A stretch of 64,000 nt of DNA from Salminus brasiliensis (GCF_030463535.1 NC_132900.1:24948456-25012455); one strand, 5' to 3'; positions 1 through 14,050 are shown, counted from the stretch's first letter. Program-made: numbers and translations. The notes: generated by a model not told the origin, from the letters alone.

Positions 1-699
1 TCTGAAAAATTGTCTTTCACATTTTATAAAAGGCCTGGTGATAATATTTCTTTGGATACAACATTGCTTTATACTTGCAAAAACATCAGTAAATATCAAA
101 TATTGTTATGGTCCCAGATGCAATTTAGAAGGAATTTTAAGAGAGGGAACTGAAGGGGTCATTTTCTAAATATATTCCTATTTATATCTGATTTTAAATA
201 ACTTTAAAATAATAAAATATTAAGACTATCAGTGACAGTGATGGAAAATATGCTATTATGTAATAAAACCACCCTCTTTACTGAATATGTATCAGAACAT
301 ACATGCTCTTGTTACCTATAATTCATTGGAATATATTTTAGTTTTTTTTTGTTTTTTTCAGACTGATACACATTTTATATATCCTAAAATCTTAGTAATA
401 ATATAATAATACTCCCCCATTAACATTTCACCCAAAGCCAGAAAGCTAAACAGCAAAACATAACTGAAATTTGCTCATATTCAAAACATTTACGTATTTA
501 TAAATAAGCATGAGCCTCTAACATGACAGGGAAACTGAGCAAAATGGGAAGCAACCAGAGAAAAAATAGATTAAAAAAGGCAAAAACAAGAAAGTGGACT
601 AACTTTGTTAATTAGCATTAGCATAGCTATGTGCACACCTCCCAGTCTAACACCTAAACACATTCACACTGCTTTTAAAAAAACCCAAAAACACAACTA

Positions 700-1020
700 T
701 CCAAGACTTGAATGATCTTCTCCACACAGCTGGGTTCACACCTCACAGACCAGGAAGCTAACCTGGAGGGGAGCTACTCAGCGTTCATAATCACACAAGA
801 GCGGAGATGTCAGTGGGCGAGGAGAAGGAGAACACTAATCTCTCTAATGCACGGGCCCTGCGGTGCCTTCCTCCACGCGGCCGGAGTGGATCTCCGCGGG
901 CAACAAAAGTGCCTTTTCTTCGCTCGCTGTTGGTTCACAGGGAACAATCGCTAGCCCTAACGGGCAGCCGCTAACGTAACATCACGACCATGTGCTGTGG
1001 GGACAGCCCTTATAAAAAAA
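700..1020. promoter_or_regulatory. CpG-richer patch, possible promoter or first exon
   Basis: Contains gcggtgcc, cacgcggccgg and ctccgcgggc in otherwise AT-rich DNA. On the minus strand a ctccag|gttagc donor-like site occurs. No recognised coding frame. It may mark a neighbouring gene to the left. Confidence 0.25.
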
Positions 1021-4000
1021 AAGTCAGTTAGGGGCATCATTGTGAATACCAAGAACACAGCAAGCATCCTCCAATGATCCTCCAGTCATTCCAGTGGAAT
1101 CTGTTCAACGTTGCACAATTACCCACAGCTCTCTGTTCTGCGCCTAGCTGCCTTGCTAATACAAGCTACTGGATGAACCAGTGTGATACTGGAAGGATGT
1201 GAAAGTAGCTCAAATTCTGGGACAGACGCTGGTCCACCAGGTCGTCTGCACAAACGGTGTACTTCCATTATTCCCTATATGTAGAACATATCCCAGTAGT
1301 GATCCCACTACTGAGAACACCAAGCCAATTTGTTTAGGTTATTTGGTGGCATTGACAGACTTCAAACTTTTTGGCTTCATTGGTGAAGACTTGAACTACT
1401 TCATTTGTCTGATTAAACAAGTGAAATGAAAAAAAAAAACAGCCGACAAGCATGATGTTGGGGGGAGGGGGGTTGAGTGGGGTTGACATCACAGCAATCA
1501 CTTTTTTCAAATCGGCAAGGTTAAGAGCACGTAAGCAACGGCAAATAAACACGGCCTTCCTGAGAGCTAACTGAAGGAGCTCTTGAAAGGAGGTCAGGCT
1601 CCATCTACGGTCTCTTGAAAACACTCCTTAGATATAACAAAATAGTTCAATATAAACAATTCACGTCTGTTTCATTTTGAATAATTAACTAATCCTAGAG
1701 AGCACGAACACAAATCGTTCTCTGTGTTTGAAGAGCACAACGGGCCTTCCAGAAGCCTTCATGCTGGTTTTGTGTTGTAGAGTGGGTCCAGGACACGACC
1801 CTGAGACATCCAATCATAGACTGTAATAGCTAGGAGACAGAGGGTAAGTTCAGCGAGAAAACAACCAGATAAACGGTGGCTAGTTGGTAGCCAAGGTCAT
1901 TTTATGGGGTTCTATGTAGTACTGAAACTGGTTGACTAGTAACAATGGTGGAACGGTTGAAAGTTTCTATATAGAACAGTCTGGATTAGATTTTCCACCC
2001 ATGCAAATAACCCTGTAACCAGACAAAGAGCCTTTGGTTCTATATATACTGTAGAACCACTGCCTTTACTAAAGAACCTTTGAAAACCCTTTTTTAAGAG
2101 TCTTTAACATCTATAAACAGAAAGCTGAAGTTAGCATCTCATTCACCTTTTTTTATTCCACCTTAAATATCTCAGCAGTCACATTTTTTATAGTCTTATT
2201 GATGAACAACCCCCAGAATGTAACTGCTGCACCAAAGTGGAACATATGGAATGAAGGTATGGGCTGGCACCCAGGACAGCGAATTTGATTTCTGGGGTGA
2301 ACTATTCCAATTCTGCATAGGTTTAGTTCAGTGGACCAACAGCAATGTTCTCACATTACTTTGTGCATTAACTTCTATTACTAGTTAGGAAGTGTTTTTT
2401 ACCAATTTGAGGACACAAGGGTTCGCTGTGACAGTGTAACATGTACGCGTGTGGAGGTCTGTCTTATTTGCGAACATGAGTAGTGTACGGAAGGAAGTGT
2501 TTGGTGGGGTATGTGGTTGCGGTCTATTGCTCGTGTGAGGACACCTGTCTGGTCCAGATTCTTTCTGGCCATTTAGCTCTGGCTAATGGCCTCTCTGTGG
2601 CATCAAATGGCCAATCTCTCCGCTCCGTCGAACAGCCGTCACACTGATGCAGCCTAATGTAAATATTTGGACCTGTACTCTCGCCCTGCTCCACCCCCCC
2701 CACCCCCCCCTAAAGGGGACACAACAAGCACTTTAATTGATATACTGTGCCCCCTAAGTGCCCCCTTTTGTTGGTATTTGGCGGATGGGACAAAAGACCA
2801 GACCAGAGGGGTTTAGTGTCCTGTATCTCCTCATATATGTCCCACATCACTATATATCACCACACAAATGATATCTGGGTAAAAAGAAAGACACATAGAC
2901 GGTCACTTCAGAAGACTTCCAGAAATCAAATCCCTACGTAAAAAGCCATGGAGATCTAATCTAGCGTCAGGAGGAAAACAAGCCGCATGAGCCGAGGTCG
3001 ATCACCAGCTAGAGTTCATTTGGTGCATCCTCTGATACAATGGTGCTTTGGATGATCAGAGTGACTGAAAGAATCCAGCAGGGCTTGTTACTGTGAGGAA
3101 CCCAAGCATGGGACATTAATCTGCCTAATAAGCTCTGAGCCATGCAAAACATGCTATGTCAGAAGCAGCGTGCAGCAGAGGCTCTTTCAACCGCCCTCGC
3201 GGCGGGTTGCTTTATCCAGTTCGGTGAAAAACTCAATCAAGTGTGTGCAGATAGTTCCCCATCGTCCTCCTTCTTCACTGCTCTCGGTAGGTTTTTAGAG
3301 AAGGAGCGCTGCTTGTTCTGTTGCCTTCGAGATCGCCATAAACGAGGCAGGCATACACTTCCAGATCAGCTAGGCTAAGAAGCCTTCCCTGGAGAGAAAT
3401 GAGGTGAAGGGGACATTACATGTAGCCCGAGGTGGAAGGCCCCTTCCCCTAAACGTTCAGACCCTTCCCCGGGGTAATCTAGGTCAAAGCATCATTAGGC
3501 TCATTTAAGGCGTGTGGCTCGGGATTATCTTCACACCTCTCTGGACTCTGGATAATTAACTGCAATTGCCAAATCTACTGGTCAGTAATTTAATTTAGGG
3601 TGTTTGTACCCCTCCCTGCCCCCTCCACCCTTTGCTTAACCAAATTTAAAAGGACCAGCCCCACCCAAAGTGTCACATCCAGTCAACCTGGTTTGAGAGG
3701 AGTCCCAATTAACGTTGTGAGTTGATCTCAGAAAAAAGGACCTAAAGGGGACGTATGATTGAGACATAATTGAATGTGACACTAGCTTTCGAAAAGCCGA
3801 CAGACAGGCAGGATTCCTGCCGCCTTTGAATCCGTGCAATGGGAAGAAATGGATACATTAATGATTTGTTATTAATATTCAGGAGATGAGTGACTGTCAA
3901 TGAATTTAGGTTATTCTTCAATGGAGACACAGAGGTATGCAAGGAAAGGTAACAAAAGAATAATGTGTAGAATACTTACTATGTGGTATTTTGTCCATAA

Positions 4001-7000
4001 ATCTTGTTGCTAAGATAATGGAATTGGCCCGAAAGTATGCCCATCAAAGACATCCACAAAAGAATGAGCTGGACCTTTAGGGACCAACTCAACAAGAGAA
4101 GACCACCTAAGCATCTAAGATCAAACTGAAATCTTTGTAATACCACACTTGATTTTTTCAGAATCAGATCTTGCTATAGTACCTTCACCCTTCTTCAGAG
4201 GAGAGAGTTCAAATAGTGCCAATTCAAGATTCATTCAAAATTGCAAATGCAAAGAAAATGGAAAACAGCACAATGTAAAGCAGTTTGGGTACACTGGTGC
4301 AACACCAAGAGAATGTGAGGAAAGGTGGGACATATGGGATTTTACAGTCGGTGGCATGCCTGTGTTGAGCATACGCACAAGTACAGGGAAAGCAGGTGCA
4401 GAAGTCTTGTCTGCCAAGGTTCCAGATCAAAAGGCCATGGAAGAGGGCGATTTACCCTTGATCACAGCCAGCTCCGAGTCTCTCATAACCTGCTTTGAGC
4501 GGAGTGCTCCAGGCACCAAGATAACCACCTACTTCCATCGCTCTCTCAATTTCCCTCCATTACTCTAATAGTCTTCATTCAGTGGATAGTGGCTTCAGCA
4601 CTGACCTTCAGATCGCATTACCCCAAGCAAGTCCAGACCCCAGCATCTGAACTTGTAACCTTATGATCCTCCCGGCCATTCTTAATGGGACACCAGAGTT
4701 CCAACCCGTATCAACCAGCCCAGTGTATTAGTACCACTCTGTCCCAATAACGTCTCCTCTGGACACCCGGGCCCATCACATGGACTTTGCGCAAATCCGA
4801 AACGGCACCGCTGGGCCAGAGACCTGCTTCAGTGTACCATGGCCCGTGGTCATGTGTCCTGGACATCACCAGCCAGCATCCTTGCCCGCAGTCATCATTG
4901 GCTGGACGACCCAGAAACCAGCAGCCTGGTCACGTGACCCCTTCTGGAACAGCTGCCAGGCATCGCCAAGGGCAGCAAGAAAGAAGCTTCGGTCCAGTCT
5001 CGTTCAGTGGCCAGCAGAGGGAAACCTGTACAGTACAGTACAATCAAATATTGATCCTTTAACTGATTTATGGAACTAGTGTTTTGTTACCCAAAGTTTT
5101 ATAGTGCAATAAAACAACAGAAGGTATATCGCCCCCTATGTTTATAGTAGTCTAGTTGTGTTGCTGGAGTATCATGGTATTTAGCTTTCAAATTAACACT
5201 GGCCACCTAATCACTATTACCCATATTGAAAATAAAAACAAGAGCACTTGTATAGACTCCTCAGTCCTAGTGTACAGTATACTGGAAATTTTAACCTGGG
5301 TTTTGTAACTCACCAGCAAGTTTTACATCATCATTTAAATGTTACATTACAACTATGGCTGCCTGTTAAACAGTCAAGGACATCTATTAATCAGTCAAAT
5401 CCCTGAAATGACAGCTGCTGAATAAATGCCTCTGAGACTGAACAGAATGTATCTTTTTTATTTTTCTTTATTATCGCTGCTGTCCAATGAAAAAATGTAT
5501 CTGCATTTTTGTTCATTTTTAGTTTTCTCCATTGTTTAAATCCTGAAGCTGCTTTGTGCACTGTGCAAATAATTTTGGAAAATTAGACAAATGAATTCTT
5601 ATTTTACATTGATTTCAATTCAAAGATGTGATTTGTGATGACTAAAGGAATAAAAAAATAATAAGCACACAACTTTAATTGTTAAACTGCAAACTTGCAA
5701 ACTGAATGCAATAAATTCCTCAGAGCAATGCTCCAAAAGGTTTCAAATGGACTTACAGTAACTTACAGTAAACACAGTAAATGTACAATGCTTTTTGTAG
5801 TGGTAGTGATAATCTTGCAGATTTCATGACCTTTCAAAAATTCCATACTGGACACTTTACAGACCCCATAATATTATGTTATTTAAAAGGCTGCAATGTT
5901 CGGTCTCTGGACTGAAGGAACAGGAATCAGAAATCTAGTCTCCTAATCAATATATAAATGTATAAAATACAATTTTAGATATTGTATTGCTGCTGTCTAA
6001 TGAAAACCATGTATCTCCATTTTTGTCTGTTTACAGTTTTCTCTATGGTTTGAACCCTGTCACTGCTCTGTATTCTGTGTAAACATTTCTGGGTGACCAA
6101 TGGAAATGCTCTAAATTACCTGGAATTAACTCTTGTAACCCATTTTTTTTTACTCGCATTCAAAGTTAAGTAATTTTTTTTTTCCAATGGCCGAATATAT
6201 ATGTAACATTATTACAGGGTATTAAAAATATAATGACTATTCTTCTAAGGTCACACTGCCAGATTTCTTTGAAGCAGATGAGCAGGGTTGAGAACCTGCG
6301 ACATGGAGGCTTTGGGAGTGAGGCACTTCAACATCACCACCTCATATCAAAGCTATTCTTAGCATATTATTGTGCTAATTACTATGTGTTCATGGTTCTT
6401 AAGGCTACAAAAGGAAGCTGGTTGAATCTTAAGGAGGCAAAGCTGCTCTATGATGTTTAACTGGTTTTCTCCACTACCCAACAGCCCCAAGAAGAACCCT
6501 TTAGGAGTGTATGGTATCTTGACATGAAACACCTGCTGTATGTGCTGGCTGTGTGTTGGGCCCACGCTGTGCCAGAAGGAAAACTGTTGCACAAACTTGC
6601 TGGCAATCTGATCTGCCGTGGGAAGGACAACGACACAATTTTAAGGGTTTGGCAAAATTGGTTTCCAAAAAAAGCAGAACATGAAGAAAGAAACCAGAGC
6701 GGAGGGAGTGATTCAGGCAGCAGGACTGGAGCTGTTTCCTAGCCATGCCGACAAACAGCAGGCACAGGAATCAGGCTTATGACAGTACAGCAAGCTTCAA
6801 TTGTAACCTAAATCTTAATCTGCTACAGTACTGTAATTAATGTAGGAATTTGTCTGTTTCAGAAATATTCTCGAATAATTCTCGAAGCAGTTTACAAAAC
6901 GGAATGACCAATAATGGGAGGAATTTGTTGTGGACTGAAGGTTTGTGTTCACTGATGTGTGCTATGTGGAGAGTGGGCAGAATAACAGAGATACCTGGCA

Positions 7001-7059
7001 AGAAGGTGGGTGTACTGTTGTGGTTATAAGCAAGATCGCTTAGCATATTTTTCTTTTAA
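1021..7059. other. Left flank, no gene recognised
   Basis: Bases 1-700 are AT-rich with nothing identifiable. 1,900-2,120 has degenerate ggttctatatagaacc-type repeats. 2,690-2,712 is a C-run. 3,470-3,600 has a complex stretch with ataattaactgcaattgcc. 4,150-5,060 is GC-richer; a 139-codon frame at 4,149-4,568 has no known domain. 5,470-5,640 and 5,985-6,170 are diverged copies of one another. Confidence 0.5.
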
Positions 7060-7267
7060 AGCAATCTTTCCAACAATGTCGTACATGCTTTCCAAGCTCC
7101 ATGTGAAGATTCTACTGCACTGCTGACTGTGAACTGACTGTGACAAACACAAGTCTGCCAGATTTCTTTTACTGACACTCTCCAGGTGTATCTAGAGAGG
7201 GATCATGGTCTTGCAAGGCCCCTTGGCACAAGCCAAACAGCAAGCATTTCTTGGCCCTTTTGTCACA

Positions 7268-7661
7268 TCAAGGGTGTACTCACACAAGGCATACCACGCA
7301 TCTGCACCATGCCCAAGCACGCCATACTGTGCCCGAGCATGATACAAGTAATTATGCCTAGGCCTACTTGCAGAGATGGTATGCATCTAGAGTGATCGCT
7401 AACCATGCTAGAGCACAAAATTTGAATGCTGTCGATGATGCTGCCACCTTTAAGTGCAGTAAGATTAGCAGAACATCGCTGTGTTGCATAATTGATATAT
7501 TTGCAAATCAGGCATGTGCAGATCAGGTAGCCCAAAAAGCAGCAGGGTGATGATGTAAGCATGCTAGGGCCTGCGACATTAAACGCTGCGGGGGAGTGGG
7601 AACATTTGTGCTTGGCCATCGTACAAGACAAAAGGGCCTAGTGTGAGTACACCCCAAGGTG
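7268..7661. mobile_element. Short TIR element (gtgtactcacac ends)
   Basis: gggtgtactcacaca at 7,270 is inverted as tagtgtgagtacacccc at 7,641-7,657; about 390 bp of non-coding DNA between. No clear target duplication. Confidence 0.55.
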
Positions 7662-7679
7662 CATAATCATACTTTGGTG

Positions 7680-8440
7680 CATATTTAGAGTCTCGGTTCC
7701 TCTGATTCCTCACACTAATAAGGAGTCTTAGTTCCTTTTGGTGGTTCTTTCTTGTGCTCTTAGGGGGGTTGTCCTACTGAGTCCTTGTTCCTTTTAGTTG
7801 TTCATCCTTATGCTCCTAAGAAAGTTTTACTTTTCAGCCTTGGTTTAGGGAGGTTTTCCTTTTGGATCTTGGTTCATATCAGTGGTTCTTCCTCATGCTC
7901 TCATGGGGTTTTCTTTTGAGTCTTAGTTCATATCAGTGGTTCTTGATGCTCGTACAGAGGTTCTCTGTTTGACTCTTGGTTCCTTTTAGAGGTTCATTCT
8001 CATTCTCTTAGGGAATTTCTCCTTTTAAGTCTCAGTTCCTCTGAGTTGTTCTTCGTTGTGCTCTTAAGGAGGTTCCATTTTAGTTATTTATCCTCATTCT
8101 CTTAGGGGTGGGGTGGGGGGTGGGGGGGTTCTTTTGAGCTATGGTTTATATCAGTGGTTCTCGATGCTCTTATGGGGTTTTCCTTTTGGGTCTTGGTTCA
8201 TCTCAGTGGTTCTTCCTGATGCTATTGGGGTGTTTTTCCTGTTGAGTTTTGTTTCCTTTTAGCAGTTCATCCTCATTCTCTTAGGGAAGTTTTTCCTTTC
8301 GAGTTTTGGTTTCTTTAGTGGTTCTTCCTCATGCTCTTAGGGAGACTCCCCTTTTGACTGTCAGTTTCTCATGCTTTCCAAAAGGTTTGTATTTTAAGTT
8401 TTGTTTCCTTTTAGTGGTTCTCATGCTCTTAGAAAGATTT
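7680..8440. repeat. Degenerate minisatellite, unit about 60 bp
   Basis: About a dozen diverged copies of gagtcttggttccttttagt, ggttcttcctcatgctctta, ggggggttttcctttt. A G-run at 8,107-8,128 interrupts it. Confidence 0.85.
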
Positions 8441-8999
8441 TCTTGCCACATTCTCCAGCTGAAGCACTAATTATAGAGCTGCATCCACATTTCTGGAAAG
8501 CTGCTTTGACACAAGTGCTACTGATAGAAAAATGAACTGAACTAAAGAGAATTTAGCGATGTCTGCTAACACAAAAAAATTTAAAAGCTCACTGCTGCTT
8601 TATACAACTGGCCTGCTTTAAAGCATCCACTGGCAGAAAAGTTCTCTTTGAGAGCTTTTGTCCTATGTATTTGCTGTCTTTCCTCTGTTATGAACAACAG
8701 CCCAATCTCTGAAAAGTACCCTAGACCCTGAAAAGAAACCCTGATGGCCATATTTTCCTACATGAGCCATACTGACCTGTTGAAGCAAACAGGCAAATGA
8801 AGGATTCATGTTTTTGGTGCAGGAGCTTCAATAAGCAGAGATGCAAGTCATAAAACAACCCGAGAGCTAGTAGCATTGTGTCTAATATGGTCAGCATGGA
8901 CTAGAAGCCTCTCGTGTGGCATGGGAGAGAGAAGCTGAATGACTTGGCAACAACTGGAAACACCATCCAGTAGTTAAATAAGCCTAGCACATCATCCAG

Positions 9000-9260
9000 G
9001 AACACTCTTAGCGCCATTCAGGACGCTCTCTAATTCTGGAATTGCACACCTATTCATACCCATTATTTACCAGCGTTATTACAATGCCGGCCTGGTGATC
9101 TCTGGTCTATTTCAAATTAAGCCTGTGGCTGTTTACGCGTATTGTCCTGTACTCGGCCCCCCGCCGCTATTGTACCTGACCACAATGGATAATGAGCTAT
9201 CTTCCTGTAAGCGGCCGGCAGACCAGGCGGACAATGTGCTCTTCTCTTCTCTCATCCAAA
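9000..9260. other. Candidate conserved non-coding element
   Basis: Complex, non-repetitive sequence with homeodomain-like and CpG motifs (tttcaaattaagcctgtggc, gtttacgcgtattgtcctgt), no convincing frame, and between repeat-rich stretches. Judged by appearance only. Confidence 0.3.
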
Positions 9261-9770
9261 TCTCTCTCTCGCTCTCTATGTCTCCCACACTCTTAAACAA
9301 TACGAAATGGACACCACCATTTCAGTGCTACATCGAAATCACTGCCCAAAGACTGGCTACTGTAAATTTAGCCCGCTGCAGACATGCTGCTTTGATCTGT
9401 GTTTGCATTCAAACATCAAATAGTCTGCCCTAACCTTCTCCCAGACCCATTTAGATGGAAATACGGAGCAGGGACTGGTTTGGGAGGCCATTCATCTCAA
9501 GGTCAAGAGGGCGATCACATGTGTTGTACCTGAACTGGATCAGCAGCTGTTTAGAGTGCAGCATGTACCAACATACATAAACAAGTGTAAAGGACACACT
9601 GCCTGCTATTCTGTTAATGACAGTATCGTACACACACAGCAGGTTTTTAAGGCCTACACATTCCCTATACTGTATTTAAATTGATCGATCTAGATATCTA
9701 ACATCCATCAATCAAACCATCAATCCATCAATCAATCCATCTCTCTAGCCATCCATGATCTATCTATCTA

Positions 9771-10015
9771 TATCTATAGGTGAAGGTGCGCATATTTGTC
9801 ACTGTATTATGTACAGTGAAATGTGTCCTCCACATTAGAACACACACTAGTGAACACACACACACCCAGAGCGGTGGACTCCAGCACCCAGGGAGCAAAG
9901 AGGGTAAAGGGCCTTGCTCAAGGGCCCAACAGTGGCAGCTTGCCAAGCCCGGGTATCGAACCCACAACCCTGCCATCAATAGCCCAAAGGACCACTGCTC
10001 ACTGCTCACCACCAC
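9771..10015 (-). mobile_element. SINE-like repeat with 14-bp target-site duplication
   Basis: Minus strand has a tRNA B-box-like ggttcgatacccggg and the teleost block ttgagcaaggccctttacc. Direct repeats gatctatctatcta flank it at 9,757-9,770 and 10,016-10,029. The duplication lies in simple-sequence GATA-type DNA, so it is suggestive rather than decisive. Confidence 0.75.
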
Positions 10016-10027
10016 GATCTATCTATC

Positions 10028-10461
10028 TACACTGATCAGCCATAACAGCCACTGACAAGGTGGAGTAAAAAACATTGATTGTCTTCATCTACACTGGCAT
10101 CTGTCAGAGGACAGCAAGTGAACAGTCAATTCCTGAAGGCATAAACGTAAGGGTCTGAGCCACTTTGGCCACAAGACAAAGGTCAGATCATCTCCTAAAC
10201 ATCAGGAAAGTCCTGTGGGTATGCAGTGGTGAATACCTATTAAAAATGTTCTAAAAAAAAAAAGAACAACCGGTTAACAGGCGACATGTCATGGGTACCT
10301 AAGGCTTATTAATGTGATCCATGGAGTTTTTTACAGGACTTAAAGTATCTGCTGCTAAAGCCTTCAGAGGTATTGTGGAGATCATGCCTCGAATGATCAG
10401 ATCTGTTATCATGGCACAAAATGGACAATATTAGGCAGGTGGTATTAATGTTATGGCTACA
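10028..10461. mobile_element. Short TIR element (gatcagccataaca family)
   Basis: Left end tacactgatcagccataaca and right end tattaatgttatggctacac are inverted repeats. Non-coding. Common type of non-autonomous DNA element in fish. A partial relative ends at 34,756. Confidence 0.75.
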
Positions 10462-10518
10462 CTATATGTCCAAACATTTGTGGACACCCCTTCTAAGGAA
10501 TGCATTCAGCTATTTCGC

Positions 10519-10550
<32 letters not shown>

Positions 10551-11313
10551 GGCCATAATGAATAATGTTTCTTTTGATGGCGGGCCGAACTCTGAGCAGG
10601 TAAAGGGACAACATGCTGGTTGAGTTTAAATGCCACAAGTGAGCACAGAAAAGCCACCTCTCTCCCCACCCTCACATCAAAGCAGATCAGACTATCGCTC
10701 ACACGCACGCACACACATACGCAATCAGACACCGTGAGCTTCAGCTCCAAGCCCAGCATTAGTGCACAGCCTCCATCAGCCCCTCTTGCAATTCATTAAG
10801 CAACTTATTGGGCACAAGATTCAATATGCATGTTAATTTAATGGGGTTTTTCGGCTCGGTGGAGGGGGGCTTTGATGTTCACAAAACTTGGCAGTCAGTC
10901 ATGAGAGGCAGTGAATGACAGTATTAATGAAGAATGGAGAAACAATGAAGGAGGTCTATTGTTTCAAACACATGCATGTTAATGTGACCCCATCTGCATG
11001 GGTGTAAATATTCTAAAAAACATTAAACCGGCTCTATTCATGCACAGCCTGAGTGGCTCCTGTTCACGTTTTTACCCCCAAAGCTGGAGCTGGAGGCTTG
11101 GTGACGTTCACCCAGTGATACGGCTGCAACAAGTCCACAACGCTGATTAGCTGTAAGTAAGAGTAAATCATTTACCTTACACTTTTAGTCTTTACTCAAG
11201 GATGGATGGTTTTCTTCATACTAGTAAAATAGGCACACACTTAAGGGGCAAAGTTAATGGTCAGCAGCAGTTTAACTGGCAGATGATTCAAGTCTACACT
11301 AAAATGTTTGTTC

Positions 11314-12250
11314 CGACAGACTGTAATACACTACATGAAGTGCAGGGGGCGCTCTGTAATGCTCTACAGTGTTTATGGGATTCACATACTCATTCCGACA
11401 GACTGTAATGCACTACATGAAGTGCAGGGGACGCTCTGTAATTCTCTTCAGTGTTTATAGGATCCACATACTTATTCCGACAGACTGTAATACACTACAG
11501 GAAGTACAGGGGGTGCTCTGTAATGCTCTACAGTGTTTTTTAGGATCCACATACTCATTCCGACAGACTGTAATACACTGCATGAAGTGCAGGGGGTGCT
11601 CTGTAATTCTTTACAGTGTTTATAGGATCCACATACTCATTCCGACAGACTGTAATACACTACAGGAAGTACAGGGGGTGCTCTGTAGTGCTCTACAGTG
11701 TTTATAGGATTCACATACTCATTCAGACAGACTGTAATACACTACAGGAAGTGCAGGGGGCACTCTGTAATGCTCTACAGTGTTTATAGGATCCACATAC
11801 TCATTCTGACAGACTGTAATACACTACAGGAGGTACAGGGGGCGCTCTGTAATGCTCTACAGTGTTTTTAGGATCCACATACTCATTCCGACAGACTGTA
11901 ATACACTACAGAAAGTGCAGGGGGCGCTCTGTAATGCTCTACAGTGTTTATAGGACCCACATACTCATTCTGACAGACTGTAATACACTACAGGAGGTAC
12001 AGGGGGCGCTCTGTAATGCTCTACAGTGTTTTTTAGGATCCACATACTCACTCCGACAGACTGTAATACACTACAGAAAGTGCAGGGGGCGCTCTGTAAT
12101 GCTCTACAGTGTTTATAGGACCCACATACTCATTCTGACAGACTGTAATACACTACAGGAGGTACAGGGGGCGCTCTGTAATGCTCTACAGTGTTTTTTA
12201 GGATCCACATACTCACTCCGACAGACTGTAATACACTACAGGAAGTGTAT
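11314..12250. repeat. 82/83-bp minisatellite, 12 units
   Basis: cgacagactgtaatacacta recurs at 11,314, 11,396, 11,478, 11,561, 11,643 and on to 12,219 with 82-83 bp steps. Later copies alternate two types and form about 165-bp dimers. Frames of 112-133 codons across it are repeat translation. A single relative sits at 19,893-19,985. Confidence 0.95.
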
Positions 12251-12259
12251 AGAGCTATT

Positions 12260-13384
12260 TTAGAAAAATGCTCTGCAATGGTCGGTAATGTTCATATAAT
12301 GTCAATAAAAAACAGCTGTTAGATTAATCGAATATAGACGCATCATCAGTTATAATAACACGTTGCTGACCTACAGTGCAATGCTGTATAAAATGTGGTT
12401 AAACATTCATGCTGTATATGGATCATAAAGCCGCAACATCTTACCAGTTTTCTGAATCAATAATTGCACGATTCATCCTACAAACGTGGCTAAGCTGTGC
12501 TGTTTACTGGACGTTTTTGTCTCTTTCCTGACAAAGAAACACCCACAGTATATTTTCAAAGATGCTACATTTCCTTTTCAACCATCTGTGTGAAAAGGCC
12601 ACAACATCCATACAGTGGAAGGTTGAATGGAGGCATTCCTAGGTAAGGAACGGCAGTTAAGGCCAGCATGAAGCATTTAAACACAATATAGAGTCACAAT
12701 AAGGGTAAAAGGAGAAGTCGGCGTAAATTCAGTCCATCTAATCAATCCCATGAAGCAGATTCATCGCACGGGCGGTTATTTTTAGTGTTAGTCACTGCAG
12801 AAACGGCCACTGCTTGACATGTCTTAGCTGGATGGAGTGCTGGGGGTATTTGCACAGTGGAGCTGGAGTGATAGATTGGGGTCAGATGTAAAGGCGTGTA
12901 TGAGTCTGTCATATTTTCAGCATGTGTTGATCCATCTGGAGCTGTGGAGAGTGAATATTCAGCACAAGCCGGCGGAGCATGTGCCTGGTTTGTGGAAGCA
13001 GGGAGTGTGCAGTGTTCACCATGCGTTCACACAATCAAATAATAACGTCGCCTGCCTTTCCCCCACTTTTTTACTTTCATCTGAAGCAGCTAATGAAATT
13101 TGGCCCAGCAAAATGTCGCACAGAGTTACTTCCAACAAGCGTAGCATTGCTACCCACGGCGAGAGAGCAGCAGCAGACATGCAAAACAGCATGTGACCCC
13201 AGCCTGTTCAGAACCAGCCATTTCTGCACAAATCCCAACCTTAATTCATCTACATAATCATAATGTTCCAAAGCAGGAGGCAAACCTAGAGTATTCCATT
13301 CACATCATTATTATAAATATAATGATCTACCATTTAAAACCTCTGACACTCTGAGGTCTCAAATATGAATCCTCACATTCCTCT
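12260..13384. other. Non-repetitive intergenic DNA
   Basis: 12,700-13,250 is complex and open in short overlapping frames with no known domain; possibly conserved regulatory DNA. 14,100-14,400 and 15,540-16,400 likewise contain nothing that I can name apart from simple runs and a G-run at 16,228-16,245. Confidence 0.35.
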
Positions 13385-14050
13385 TCCTCATAACTTTATT
13401 TAATAGTAGGTATTGAATAATTCATAGCAGTTATTGAATAATTACTGCATAATTCATAATGGAAACAGAACAAATCACACTGTATAATTCATAGTACATA
13501 GTGGATAATTCATAACAGTCACTGAATTATTAATAATAGTTTATGAATAATTCATAGTGGATACTAAATCATTCATACTGTACAGTTTACAGTAGATACT
13601 GAATCATTCATACTGTTTAATTCCCAGTGGATATTGAACAATTAATTACATACTAAACAATTCATGGTAGATACTGAATCATTTATAGTGGTTAATGAAT
13701 AATTACTGAGTAAGTCATAGTGAAAACTGAATCATTCGCACTGTATAGTTACGGTAGATCCTGAATAATTCATACTGTATAATTCACAGTGGATTGAAAT
13801 ATTCACAGCAGCTAAAGAACTAAATAATACTGAAAATACAGAATAGTACCATATGTTTATAGTAGTTACTTAATAATCCATACTGGGTAATAGATCATTT
13901 GTAGTTGTTACTGAATAATTCATACTGTATTATGTACAGCAGACATTAGATCATACATAGTAGATACCGAAAAATGTATAGTAGATTCTGAACAAGTCAT
14001 AGTGTAAACTAAATTATTCATAGTAGATGCTGAATAATTCATAGCGGCTT
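13385..14050. repeat. AT-rich degenerate array, about 21-bp unit
   Basis: Many diverged copies of attcatagtagatactgaat. The same unit, reversed, makes up 53,500-54,150. Confidence 0.85.

Noticed and set aside
4149..4568. 139-codon frame as a gene
   Set aside because: No recognised domain, no splice or promoter context; kept only as a note.
9757..10029. tRNA gene at the B-box-like motif
   Set aside because: No cloverleaf can be drawn; it is a SINE with a flanking duplication. The same applies at 39.1 and 49.0 kb.
11202..12263. Open frames of 68-133 codons with repeated NTLQEVQG-like motifs
   Set aside because: Translation of the 82-bp array; frames shift wherever units are 83 bp.
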